Shown here: positions 39,508 to 48,478 of the stretch, piece by piece
Layout: every line of letters starts with the position of its first letter
Position numbering within the stretch: position 1 is the stretch's first letter
DNA from: Acinetobacter sp. A47
GTDB taxonomy: Bacteria > Pseudomonadota > Gammaproteobacteria > Pseudomonadales > Moraxellaceae
Assembly: GCF_000805455.1 (NCBI RefSeq)
Contig: NZ_JSUS01000071.1
Location: forward strand, 186,001-250,000
Direction: 5' to 3'
DNA length: 64,000 bases
The notes under the pieces: generated by a model
Database searches by the model: none
What the model saw: the letters and a program-made list of their open reading frames with translations, nothing else
Told to the model about the DNA's origin: nothing
Made by a program: the position numbers and the translations under genes

Positions 39508-40005
39508 TTACTTTTTAAAACTGTTTTCAAATTTGACCTGATCTGCCGAATTTGCAAATGCACGCTTTGGCACAATAATCACGGTATGATTTTTCAACTC
39601 CAGCATATAGGTGAGTTTGCCGACTGCAAAGGATTGTACCTCGGCATACTGGGCGTTCTGGGTTTTACCGGTTGAATACAGCTCAAAATGATCCTGATAT
39701 AAATCAATTCCCTGTTCACTCTTACCAAACTGGTAACGTACAAACTGGCGCTTGAACAACATCGGCAATAACCAGTAGCGCATCACGCCCTGCATCAGCA
39801 GGAAGAATGCACCCAACGCCACATAATAGCGACCGACCCCGGAGAAGCCTAAATAAATCCCCCACAGGATAATCGCGATACTGATCACGGGTGTTAGAAA
39901 ACGGCTGAAGGTCTTTTTACCAAAAGTGACCAGAGCAAAACCATCTTGTGATTCTTCCAGATTCAGATAATAGCGCACAGAGACCGTTGGACGTTGTTCA
40001 GACAT
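39508..40005 (-). CDS. YcxB-like membrane protein
   Basis: A 165-residue protein with two adjacent hydrophobic helices (about residues 35-75) and a C-terminal beta-rich YcxB-like domain (GIDLYQDHFELYSTGK, then AEVQSFAVGKLTYMLELKN, then VIIVPKRAF). The family is widespread and uncharacterised. The ATG at 40005 is taken in place of a longer frame that starts at 40122, because the extra 39 residues look like translated spacer. Confidence 0.8.
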   Translation of the reverse strand: MSEQRPTVSVRYYLNLEESQDGFALVTFGKKTFSRFLTPVISIAIILWGIYLGFSGVGRYYVALGAFFLLMQGVMRYWLLPMLFKRQFVRYQFGKSEQGIDLYQDHFELYSTGKTQNAQYAEVQSFAVGKLTYMLELKNHTVIIVPKRAFANSADQVKFENSFKK

Positions 40006-40360
40006 TTTTAAATTTCTAACATTTGAAAAAACTGACCTATTAGAACATAAATGCTTCGCTGGTAAATCACCTTTCTGGCGTTTTGATACAAAATTTAAAT
40101 CGGGGCATTCAGCTGACTTCATTCTTTTTTTTGAACCACATTATATTGAATCCTGTATTTTCCAAGTCCTGCAAAATGTGGTTTGTTCTTGAAGCTTATC
40201 ATATCTATCAAGGCACTGAATACAATGGAGTCTCTGGCAAAGTTTTACACAATACGACTATTTTTTAACACTAAAAAATCTTATTAATAATGGGCGTGGA
40301 TACACTCAATCACAGGGTGTTAATGCCCGCCAAATCACGGATAAAAACCAAAGGAATGTG
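40006..40360. other. Divergent spacer without recognised features
   Basis: A 355-base AT-rich gap between two divergent genes. It must hold both promoters. I see no open frame with coding character, no strong palindrome and no known operator. Confidence 0.5.
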
Positions 40361-41659
40361 ATGCGTTATTTGCACGGACTACTTGTCGCCTGTATTTTTC
40401 TAGGCACAACACAAAGTGGTTTTGCCCAGCTACTGACTTGGAATGACAATATTCCCAGTGCCTTACAGCCATTTCAGAACAATCCCAAAATCCTGGCAAG
40501 CTACACCCAAAACACGATTTTTATCTATGGACATCCTGTCACAAAAACGGCATTGCCCACCTTAAAAACCAATCCTCAACCCAGCGTGAGTTTTAATTCT
40601 GCGGCAATAATTGTACCCGTCAACGCCCGCCAGGTTGCCAAAACCTTGACTGATTTCAATCAATATACCGGTTTGTTCCCGACCGTGAAATCGGCCAAAA
40701 CCCTGCAACAGTCAGGCAATATTGTCCAGATGAAATATCGGGTTTCGATTCCGACACCTATTCCCGTGCTGAACTTCAATGAAGAGGTCACCTTACAGCA
40801 TCAGATCCAGCCTAATAGTATTTCCAGCTTGGTGATTGATGCGCCCATTCCCTATGGCGTGGGTAAATTTGAATGGTTTGCCCTGGATGAGCACCGTACC
40901 TTGATTACCCTGACCCAATGGGGAGACCTGAACCAGCCCAAGGGATTTATTGTTAAGAAAATTCTAAATGCCATTCCTGAAGTCAAGCTTGGCATCCCCA
41001 GCAGCAGCAACGCTTTTGTAATGGAGGCGCTCAGAAACCGGTTTAACCAGCAAACTATAACAGCCTTGCATGCCGGACAAATTCCCAGCCCGCAACTTAA
41101 TAACGCCCAACTGATGAAAATTGCACAACTGAGCCAGAATGCCCAGCAGCCGGTGAGCTTTCTGCATGCGCCCACCAGTGTACTCTATACCCACGGGCGT
41201 GAAGCCATGCGCTTCACCACAACGTATCGGTTTTATCAACAGTCGCCCCAACAACTGCAAAAATGGCTAACACCTGCAGCCTATCAGGAACTGTTCCCCC
41301 GCCAGATCAAGAAAGTGGTTACGACAGCTGTTCAGAATCAGGCACAAGATGCAGATCTACAGATCAATGTCGGTCTGGGCGTGATCAATATTCCGTTTGC
41401 CTTCAAATTGCATTTTAGTTATCCCGGCAGCACTGAAAATAATTTTTATGCCAAAGGTGGAGATTTACGCTTTATTAAAGGGCAAATGCAATTGACTGGC
41501 GCAAACCCGGGTACTTTATTGAAAATGACCAGCAGTATGAAAATCGATGAAAAAGCGCCTTTTTTACTCAGGGCAATGCGCAGCCTGCCTTATCACGAGC
41601 TGTTACCTGCGGTTGGCGGTAATGCGGTATTTGTACAGAAGCTCAAGACAAAAATTTAA
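40361..41659 (+). CDS. Exported SRPBCC-like protein
   Basis: A 432-residue exported protein with a signal peptide (about residues 1-23, ending FAQ). Two similar regions, about 75-235 and 275-425, each look like an SRPBCC/START-type helix-grip domain. One begins SFNSAAIIVPVNARQVAKTL and the other YTHGREAMRFTTTYRFYQ. Such domains bind hydrophobic ligands, and both halves share the pattern ...LFPTVKS... / ...LFPRQIKK.... Function unknown. The ATG at 40361 has AAGGA five bases upstream. Its transcript ends in the hairpin that also serves the convergent tRNA gene. Confidence 0.68.
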   Translation: MRYLHGLLVACIFLGTTQSGFAQLLTWNDNIPSALQPFQNNPKILASYTQNTIFIYGHPVTKTALPTLKTNPQPSVSFNSAAIIVPVNARQVAKTLTDFNQYTGLFPTVKSAKTLQQSGNIVQMKYRVSIPTPIPVLNFNEEVTLQHQIQPNSISSLVIDAPIPYGVGKFEWFALDEHRTLITLTQWGDLNQPKGFIVKKILNAIPEVKLGIPSSSNAFVMEALRNRFNQQTITALHAGQIPSPQLNNAQLMKIAQLSQNAQQPVSFLHAPTSVLYTHGREAMRFTTTYRFYQQSPQQLQKWLTPAAYQELFPRQIKKVVTTAVQNQAQDADLQINVGLGVINIPFAFKLHFSYPGSTENNFYAKGGDLRFIKGQMQLTGANPGTLLKMTSSMKIDEKAPFLLRAMRSLPYHELLPAVGGNAVFVQKLKTKI

Positions 41660-41666
41660 GGCACAA

Positions 41667-41695
41667 AAAAACCGCATTTAAGCGGTTTCTTTTTT
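41667..41695. terminator. Shared terminator of the SRPBCC-like gene and tRNA-Arg
   Basis: Stem AAACCGC / GCGGTTT with loop ATTTAA. It is flanked by A7 on one side and a T-rich tract on the other, so it works in both directions. An almost identical copy lies next to the tRNA-Arg at 51505. Confidence 0.9.
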
Positions 41696-41700
41696 CAAAT

Positions 41701-41777
41701 TGGTGCGCTCAGAGAGATTCGAACTCCCGACCCCTTAGTTCGTAGCCAAGTGCTCTATCCAGCTGAGCTATGAGCGC
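41701..41777 (-). tRNA. tRNA-Arg(ACG), copy 1
   Basis: A 77-base cloverleaf with a 7-bp acceptor stem (GCGCTCA/TGAGCGC), encoded CCA, the TTCGAAT T-loop and the anticodon loop CTACGAA, giving ACG (reads CGU; the A would be edited to inosine). Identical to the copies at 51505 and 51628. A TATAAT -10 stands on the minus strand at 41794-41799, so this copy has its own promoter as well as its own terminator. Confidence 0.97.
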
Positions 41778-41793
41778 ATATTTGATGAGGGGC

Positions 41794-41799
41794 ATTATA
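41794..41799 (-). promoter_or_regulatory. -10 element of tRNA-Arg copy 1
   Basis: A consensus TATAAT (minus strand), 17 bases before the tRNA 5' end, preceded by a poor -35. Confidence 0.55.
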
Positions 41800-42268
41800 C
41801 GCACTTTTTCGCAAAAGATAAGACTTTTTTCACAAGTTGCTAACCAAGTGGCTAGAGATTCAGCGTTCCCGCCGCAAAAGCCTGACCTGAAGCATTCAGC
41901 CAGTTGAACCGAGAGTGCTATGCAGCGCTGCTAAACCGTATAGGCCATAAATTTCCTAAAAAATAAAAGAGATATAAATTAACTTTTAAAATTCAATTAA
42001 ATAAAAACAGCCCTTCAGAACAAATCAAACTACTCTGTTGTTTTATAAATAATCTATGATTTCATAATATTAAAATATGCATTCAAAAAACAAAAATACA
42101 ATTATTTGTTTTATATAAATTTTATAGGCTATTAAAAAATATGATACATACTGCAATATTGACATTAAAGCGATAATCAAACAATACTAATTGGTATATT
42201 ATGAGACAGGAGTCACATAATTATTAAGCTAAATAAAACAAAACTCCAATAATTATAGGTATATCGAC
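41800..42268 (+). promoter_or_regulatory. AT-rich upstream region of the giant repeat gene
   Basis: About 470 bases, very AT-rich from 41950 on, with no coding frame. It should hold the promoter of the 1867-residue gene. The last 20 bases, ATTATAGGTATATCGAC before the ATG, closely resemble the leader of the 655-residue paralogue (ATATAGGTATCGAT). Confidence 0.5.
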
Positions 42269-45200
42269 ATGTTATTTAAAAGTATTTTATCACCAATTAC
42301 GGGTATTCTCTCGCTTTCGAGTAGCAATAGCCCTACTACGGCACCGGCGCCTGTCAACACTGTATCGACAACAAATCATGTTCAGGTCGAAGATACCACC
42401 ATCACCAATAACAGCAATGGTTCAGGTGATGGTTTATTCGGCAGTGTTCTATCAGGCAATGGTCAACAAAACTATGGGGCTGGTGTGGGTAATGCCCAGG
42501 ACTTTAGCTTTCCCCTTCCATTTACGACGGCTTTTCACTCATTAGGAAATTCATTTCCCTGGCTGGCAGATGCTTCATCTGTGAATACCGCCACCACCAG
42601 TACTTCGACGCAGATTCAGGACAATGACATCATTAATAATAGCAATACTGGCGCAGGTGCCGGCAATGGCAGTAATGGTGGCCTATTAAGCGGTATTGCT
42701 GCTGGCAACGGCGAGCACAATTATGGGATCGGCAATGGTAACGGTGACGATGCTACCCTGACAACGCCGGTTACTGTTCCGTTCGAGGCGCTAGGTAACT
42801 CGCTGGCTGCTCTGGGACAGGGCGAACTGGATTCAGTCAATACTACCCCGACCACATCAAGCGTCAATATTCAGGACAATGACACCACCAATAACAGCAA
42901 TACGGGGACAGGTGCCGGCAATGGCAATGGCGGCGGCTTGCTCAATGGTGTTGCGGGCGGAAATGGCGAACACAATTATGGCATTGGTAATGGCAACGGC
43001 GATGATGCCACTGTCACGGTTCCATGGACCACTCCTGTACAAGCTGTTGGCAATTCAATTGCAGGTCTGGGAGGTGGCGATATTAATTCAGTCAATACTG
43101 CACCAACCAGCTCGAGCACCAATATTCAGGACAATGACAGCATCAACAATAGCAACAGCGGTAGCGGTGCTGCCGGTAATGGCAGTGGAGGTGGCTGGTT
43201 AAATGGCGTTGGCGCGGGCAATGGCGAGCAGAACTATGGCATCGGTAATGGTAACGGTGACGATGCCGCCATCACCACACCAGTCACGGCACCCTTTCAG
43301 GCACTTGGTAATTCGGTTGCAGGTCTCGGCGGCGGCGATGTGAATTCGGTCAATACCGCACCGACCACCTCAACCACGAATATTCAGGATAATGACACCA
43401 CCAACAATAGCAACAGCGGTACTGGTGGTAGCGGTAATGGCCTGGGCGGATTGCTGAATGGCATCAGTGCAGGCAATGACGAACACAATTACGGCATTGG
43501 CAATGGCAACGGTGACGATGCCAGCGTAACCATACCATGGACGACTCCGGTACATGTACTGGGTAACTCTTTTGCCGGTCTGGGCGATGGCGATGTCAAC
43601 TCAACCAATACCGCACCGACCACAAGCTCAAATATCATTCAGGACAATGACACCACCGATAACAGCAACAGCGGTACAGGTACCGGTGGCGTCGGCAATG
43701 GTGTAGGTGGCTGGGGCAACGGCCCTGCCGCAGGCAATGGCGAACAGAACTATGGTATAGGAAACGGTAATGGAGATGATGTCGACATTACCGTGCCTTG
43801 GACCACACCTTTAAATGTACTTGGCAATTCTGTTGGCGGTGGTGGCAATAATTCGTCGACCAATTCGGCACCGACCACCACACTGAACCATGTTCAGGAC
43901 AATGACAGCACCGACAACAGCAATAGCGGCACAGGTACCGGCGGCACTGGCAATGGTCTGGGTGGCTTACTCAACGGAGTCAGTGCGGGCAATGGCGAAC
44001 ACAACTACGGCATTGGCAATGGCAACGGTGATGATGCCGACTGGACGTCTCCTGTGGTCAGCCCGATCAATGCCATGGGTAATAATGTGTCCTGGTTTGG
44101 TAGTCATGATCCGGCACATACCGGCAATACCTCAGTCAATAATGGATCAACCCATACCACCAATATCGTCGAAGACAATGATCATATCGACCATAGCAAC
44201 AGTGGCGCAGGCGCTGCCGGCAATGGCATTGGTGGACTTTTGAGCGGAATTGGTTCAGGCAATGGCGAGCAAAACTATGGGATCGGCAATGGCAACGGTG
44301 ATGATGTAGGGATTACCACCCCGATCACAACGCCAATCAACGGTCTGGGCAATGAGTTCTCATTTTTTGGTGATGCCAATAATGCATCTCATAACAATGC
44401 TTCGACCACGACCACCAATATCGTTCGTGACAATGACACCACAGACAATAGTAACAGCGGCGGTACAACGGCTGGCAGTGGAGCTGGTAATGGTATCGGC
44501 GGCCTGCTCAATGGGGTTGGTGCTGGTAACGGCGAACATAATTATGGCATTGGTAATGGTAACGGAGACGATGTCGGTGTGGTTATGCCTATTACCACAC
44601 CACTGAGCGGTCTGGGCAACTCGTTCTCTGTCTTCGGCGACGCAACCACCAGCTCGGTCAACAATTCATCGACCACAGCCGTCAATCATTATGAAGATAA
44701 TGACAGTACGGATAATAGCAATAGCGGTACAGGGCTGACAGGCGACTCTGCCGGCAATGGTATCGGTGGCTGGGGCAATGGCCCTGCTGCGGGTAATGGT
44801 GATCACAACTATGGGATCGGCAATGGCATTGGCAATGATTCCAGTGTGGTTGCACCGATCACGACACCAATCAGCGGTTCTGGCAATGCCTTCTCGCTCT
44901 TTGGCAATGCCACTTCAAACTCGGTTAATGACTCGTCGACCAAAACCACCAATTACTTCCAGGACAATGACAGCATTAACAATGGCAATAGCAGTAGTGG
45001 TGTTGGCGGTACGGCGGGTAATGGTGTCGGTGGTGGCTTATTAAATGGTGTAGCCGCAGGTAATGGTGAACACAACTATGGTATTGGCAATGGTATTGCC
45101 GATGACGGCAGCGTCGTTGCGCCAATTACCACACCAATCAATGCTTCTGGCAATGCCTTCTCCATCTTTGGCAATGCCACATCCAACTCGGTCAATAATT

Positions 45201-47872
45201 CTTCGACCACAACCAATAACTACTTCCAGGATAACGATACCACCAATAACAGTAATAGCGGTGGTAACGGTACAGGCAGCGGTTCGGGTAATGGTAGCGG
45301 AGGCGGTTTATTAAACGGTGTTGGCGCAGGCAACGGCGAACATAATTATGGTATTGGTAATGGTATTGCCGATGATGCCAGTGTCATTATCCCGATTACG
45401 ACTCCAATTAATGCATCGGGTAATGCCTTCTCCATTTTTGGTAATGCAACAGCCAATTCAACCAACAACTCATCAACCACCACCAATAACTACGTTCAGG
45501 ACAACGATTCAACCAATAACAGTAATAGTGGCGGTAACGGCGTAGGTGGCGGTTCAGGTGGCCTGCTTGGACTGGGTGGTTTACTTAACGGTTTTGCAGC
45601 AGGTAATGGCGAACATAACTATGGTATCGGCAATGGCATTGCCGACAATGCCAGTATTGTTGCCCCGATTGCCATTCCGATTAACCTGTCTGGCAATGCA
45701 ATCTCTTTATTTGGTAGTGCAACAGCCAACTCTCACAATAACTCATCCACAACCACCAATAACTATGTTCAGGACAATGACACGACCAATAATGGTAATG
45801 GCACTGGCAATGGTGGCAGCGGCAACGGTTCAGGCGGCCTACTCGGTGGTATTGGCGCAGGTAATGGTGAACATAATTACGGTATCGGCAATGGTATTGG
45901 TGATGATGCCAGTATCGTGACACCGATTACGATTCCAATTAACTTCTCTGGCAATGCCATCTCTGTGCTTGACCTCAGCGGTTTAAATGGTGAAGGTGAA
46001 TTCAATCCACTTAGCCCGGTTACCAATATTCTGCATATTGTCGCCGGTGATGGCGAAGGTGGTACGGGTCTCCTCGGTACTGTGACAGGTGTTATTGGCG
46101 GAGTTACTGGAGGTATTGGCGGTGAAGGTGGGCCTCTTGGCGCAATCACGGGCATTATTGGTGGCATTACCGGCGGTATCGGTGGTGGTGAAGGTGGGCC
46201 TCTAGGTTCGATCACTGATATTATTGGTGGCCTTACCGGCTGCATCGGTGGTGGTGAAGGTGGGCCTTTAGGCGCGATCACGGACATCATCGGTGGTATT
46301 ACTGGCGGTATCGGTGGCGGCGAAGGTGGTCCTCTAGGTTCGATCACTGATATTATTGGTGGTATTACTGGCGGCATTGGCGGCGGCGAAGGTGGGCCTT
46401 TAGGGGCAATCACCGGCATCATCGGTGGTATTACTGGCGGCATTGGTGGTGGTGAAGGTGGGCCTTTAGGTTCGATTACTGACATCATCGGTGGTATTAC
46501 CGGCGGTATCGGTGGTGGTGAAGGCGGGCCTCTTGGCGCGATCACTGGCATTATCGGTGGCATTACTGGTGGTGACCTGGGCAATAATCCTGTTACTGGT
46601 GTCATCCAGTCTGGTATTGATGTACTGCAAGGGGTCGAAAGCCTGAAAACCGATCTTATCAATACGGGTATCACGACTGTAGGTGGTGCAATTGGTAGCG
46701 TGCTGCCGGGTGTTCATCCAGTGACTGACCTGACCAATCTCGGTACCCTCACCTTTGAAACCTCTCGCGACACTGTAAACGGTACTCTTGAAGCCATTTC
46801 TGATCTGGCGGGTGCCGATATCGGTGGCGCTGCCGGTTCGCTTACAGGTGTGGTCGGTACACTGATCAATAACGGTTCAACCGCTTCCGGTCTGGTTCAA
46901 CATATTGCAGGTGACCTGACTGATGTCGGTGGCCTGCTGGGCGGCATCGGTGGCGGTGAAGGCGGTCCTCTTGGCACGATCACTGGCATTATTGGTGGTA
47001 TTACTGGCGGTATCGGCGGTGGTGAAGGCGGTCCATTGGGCGCGATCACTGGCATTATTGGCGGTATTACTGGCGGTATCGGTGGCGGCGAAGGCGGTCC
47101 TTTAGGGGCAATCACCGGCATCATCGGTGGTATTACTGGTGGTATCGGCGGCGGTGAAGGTGGTCCTTTAGGTTCGATCACTGACATCATCGGTGGTGTT
47201 ACTGGTGGTATCGGCGGTGGTGAAGGCGGTCCTTTAGGTTCGATCACTGACATCATTGGTGGTATTACTGGTGGTATCGGCGGTGGCGAAGGTGGTCCTT
47301 TAGGTTCGATCACTGACATTATTGGCGGTGTTACTGGCGGCATCGGCGGCGGTGAAGGTGGTCCTTTAGGTTCAATCACTGACATCATTGGTGGTGTTAC
47401 TGGTGGTATCGGCGGTGGTGAAGGCGGGCCTTTAGGTTCAATCACTGACATTATTGGTGGTGTTACTGGTGGTATCGGTGGTGGCGAAGGTGGGCCTTTA
47501 GGTTCAATCACCGACATCATCGGTGGTATTACTGGTGGTATCGGTGGCGGTGACGTGATTTCCGGTATTGCCCAGCCGATCCAGATTGTAGTAGGGAGTG
47601 GTAGCTTAACGCTCGATATCTTACAAGAGAGTGTAACGAGCCTGTCGCATGGTAATCTATTCGATAATATAACTGACCTTGTTCATGTGAATAATGAAGA
47701 TGGCAGTGTAGACAATATCTTGACAGCGATTACAGGCACACTTTCCAATAGCTCCGGTATTGCAGTTGGAGAACCAAATCCGAATGGCGGGGCTTTAACC
47801 GACCTGATCTCGATTACCTCTCCATTGTCTGGCCTGACAGATCATCTGTTTGGTTCAGTTCATCACTTTTAA
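42269..47872 (+). CDS. Giant Gly/Asn-rich repeat protein (1867 aa)
   Basis: Unrecognised family. Four parts are visible. (1) A short head, MLFKSILSPI, shared with the 655-residue paralogue. (2) Residues about 63-1240: fourteen units of 80-90 residues, each with GNGEHNYGIGNGNGDD, then a TPITTPINASGNAFSIFGNA-like strand-rich core and QDNDTTNNSNSG. (3) Two arrays of a 22-residue Gly-zipper-like unit (GGEGGPLGSITDIIGGITGG; 7 and 9 copies) around a non-repeated 124-residue domain. (4) A conserved C-terminus ending LTDHLFGSVHHF. There is no clear Sec signal, and only one Cys. A surface or extracellular, self-associating fibre is my inference, with export perhaps by a type I system through the C-terminus. 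Flanked by terminators. Confidence 0.85.
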   Translation: MLFKSILSPITGILSLSSSNSPTTAPAPVNTVSTTNHVQVEDTTITNNSNGSGDGLFGSVLSGNGQQNYGAGVGNAQDFSFPLPFTTAFHSLGNSFPWLADASSVNTATTSTSTQIQDNDIINNSNTGAGAGNGSNGGLLSGIAAGNGEHNYGIGNGNGDDATLTTPVTVPFEALGNSLAALGQGELDSVNTTPTTSSVNIQDNDTTNNSNTGTGAGNGNGGGLLNGVAGGNGEHNYGIGNGNGDDATVTVPWTTPVQAVGNSIAGLGGGDINSVNTAPTSSSTNIQDNDSINNSNSGSGAAGNGSGGGWLNGVGAGNGEQNYGIGNGNGDDAAITTPVTAPFQALGNSVAGLGGGDVNSVNTAPTTSTTNIQDNDTTNNSNSGTGGSGNGLGGLLNGISAGNDEHNYGIGNGNGDDASVTIPWTTPVHVLGNSFAGLGDGDVNSTNTAPTTSSNIIQDNDTTDNSNSGTGTGGVGNGVGGWGNGPAAGNGEQNYGIGNGNGDDVDITVPWTTPLNVLGNSVGGGGNNSSTNSAPTTTLNHVQDNDSTDNSNSGTGTGGTGNGLGGLLNGVSAGNGEHNYGIGNGNGDDADWTSPVVSPINAMGNNVSWFGSHDPAHTGNTSVNNGSTHTTNIVEDNDHIDHSNSGAGAAGNGIGGLLSGIGSGNGEQNYGIGNGNGDDVGITTPITTPINGLGNEFSFFGDANNASHNNASTTTTNIVRDNDTTDNSNSGGTTAGSGAGNGIGGLLNGVGAGNGEHNYGIGNGNGDDVGVVMPITTPLSGLGNSFSVFGDATTSSVNNSSTTAVNHYEDNDSTDNSNSGTGLTGDSAGNGIGGWGNGPAAGNGDHNYGIGNGIGNDSSVVAPITTPISGSGNAFSLFGNATSNSVNDSSTKTTNYFQDNDSINNGNSSSGVGGTAGNGVGGGLLNGVAAGNGEHNYGIGNGIADDGSVVAPITTPINASGNAFSIFGNATSNSVNNSSTTTNNYFQDNDTTNNSNSGGNGTGSGSGNGSGGGLLNGVGAGNGEHNYGIGNGIADDASVIIPITTPINASGNAFSIFGNATANSTNNSSTTTNNYVQDNDSTNNSNSGGNGVGGGSGGLLGLGGLLNGFAAGNGEHNYGIGNGIADNASIVAPIAIPINLSGNAISLFGSATANSHNNSSTTTNNYVQDNDTTNNGNGTGNGGSGNGSGGLLGGIGAGNGEHNYGIGNGIGDDASIVTPITIPINFSGNAISVLDLSGLNGEGEFNPLSPVTNILHIVAGDGEGGTGLLGTVTGVIGGVTGGIGGEGGPLGAITGIIGGITGGIGGGEGGPLGSITDIIGGLTGCIGGGEGGPLGAITDIIGGITGGIGGGEGGPLGSITDIIGGITGGIGGGEGGPLGAITGIIGGITGGIGGGEGGPLGSITDIIGGITGGIGGGEGGPLGAITGIIGGITGGDLGNNPVTGVIQSGIDVLQGVESLKTDLINTGITTVGGAIGSVLPGVHPVTDLTNLGTLTFETSRDTVNGTLEAISDLAGADIGGAAGSLTGVVGTLINNGSTASGLVQHIAGDLTDVGGLLGGIGGGEGGPLGTITGIIGGITGGIGGGEGGPLGAITGIIGGITGGIGGGEGGPLGAITGIIGGITGGIGGGEGGPLGSITDIIGGVTGGIGGGEGGPLGSITDIIGGITGGIGGGEGGPLGSITDIIGGVTGGIGGGEGGPLGSITDIIGGVTGGIGGGEGGPLGSITDIIGGVTGGIGGGEGGPLGSITDIIGGITGGIGGGDVISGIAQPIQIVVGSGSLTLDILQESVTSLSHGNLFDNITDLVHVNNEDGSVDNILTAITGTLSNSSGIAVGEPNPNGGALTDLISITSPLSGLTDHLFGSVHHF
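42455..45960 (+). repeat. Fourteen tandem 80-90-codon GN-type repeats
   Basis: Units of roughly 240-270 bases inside the giant gene, diverged at the DNA level but regular at the protein level. Each begins GNGEHNYGIGNG (variants QQ, EQ, DH). Units 1-9 carry NGNGDD after this; units 10-14 carry NGIADD or NGIGDD and an SGNAFSIFGNAT core, so two subfamilies occupy separate blocks. Confidence 0.9.
46111..46575 (+). repeat. 66-bp tandem repeat array 1 (7 units)
   Basis: Seven copies of a 22-codon unit encoding a GGEGGPLG(A/S)IT(G/D)IIGGITGG motif. One unit has a Cys in place of Gly (GLTGCIGG). Confidence 0.9.
46571..46943 (+). repeat. Conserved 124-codon module shared by both paralogues (copy 1)
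   Basis: Encodes the non-repeat domain that begins DLGNNPVTGVIQSGIDVLQG and includes LGTLTFETSRDTVNGTLEAI. It matches 49376-49748 with only six base differences, all synonymous. A more diverged copy occupies about 48949-49310. Confidence 0.9.
46944..47555 (+). repeat. 66-bp tandem repeat array 2 (9 units)
   Basis: Nine copies of the same 22-codon unit. The last six carry PLGSITDIIGG without exception, which points to recent expansion. Confidence 0.9.
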
Positions 47873-47884
47873 TCTTTAAACTCA

Positions 47885-47938
47885 GGAAAGCCACCAAAAT
47901 CAGTGGCTTTCCCCTTTTCTTGTAAAAGGATCACTTGA
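47885..47938 (+). terminator. Terminator of the giant repeat gene
   Basis: Stem GGAAAGCCAC / GTGGCTTTCC followed by CCTTTTCTT, a moderate T tract. Confidence 0.8.
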
Positions 47939-48478
47939 GTTCCCGTTTTAAATTACAGGACACCATGTATTAATAAGTTTTGATTAACAACACTTGATAA
48001 ACAAAGAAAAATGGATGCATTCCCGTGATTTCTTAAGTAAAGATTACGCTTATTAAAAACTATAAACCTTTGATATATTTAGATATTAAAATTCAGACTT
48101 GAATAGAAATATTTGTTTTCAAATCAGTAACAAATTTCACAACTTTTCCAGTACTTGCCCCTCAATGACTTGCAATTTTTTTGCCGATTTTAATTTAATT
48201 GTCTGATATCCCTGATTATATTTTATTCTGCAGTGTTTATAGGATATTTCAAAATAAAATACACATGTACATTTAATAGAATGTTTTCCCTTATTAATAC
48301 TCATATAAATCAAAAAGTTAAATCTAAATTTAACAATCAGATGCAATACCGTTACAGATTGACAAAATAACTGCCACATATAACACTAAATGTGGTTAAT
48401 GTGACTTTAATCACAGAATAATCATAGCGATTTCATAACTATTTAGAACAACACAACTTTAAGAATATAGGTATCGAT
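47939..48478 (+). promoter_or_regulatory. AT-rich spacer before the 655-aa paralogue
   Basis: About 540 bases of AT-rich spacer. An 80-codon minus-strand frame (48137-48379) has no binding site and a composition typical of spacer, so I do not call it. A palindromic GTGACTTTAATCAC lies at about 48400-48413, upstream of the paralogue; it could be an operator. Confidence 0.45.

Larger units (their letters stand above)
41652..41777. repeat. Direct repeat, left copy (terminator plus tRNA-Arg)
   Basis: This segment, a terminator and a tRNA-Arg(ACG) gene, recurs in the same orientation at 51455-51581. The tRNA part is identical. The terminator part differs at only a few positions. The two copies bracket the repeat-protein genes. 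Confidence 0.85.

Noticed and set aside
42455..45960. RTX-type calcium-binding nonapeptides in the GNGNGDD motif
   Set aside because: The pattern has Gly at different positions from GGxGxDxUx and appears once per 85 residues rather than in tandem.
45877..46674. Long Pro-rich frames on the minus strand (also 46897-47520, 48553-48993 and 49702-50148)
   Set aside because: They are antisense shadows of Gly-rich repeats: GGN codons read backwards give Pro. They have no binding sites.
48137..48379. An 80-codon minus-strand frame in the spacer before the 655-aa gene
   Set aside because: AT-rich, Lys/Ile/Phe-rich translation without a ribosome binding site; spacer-like.
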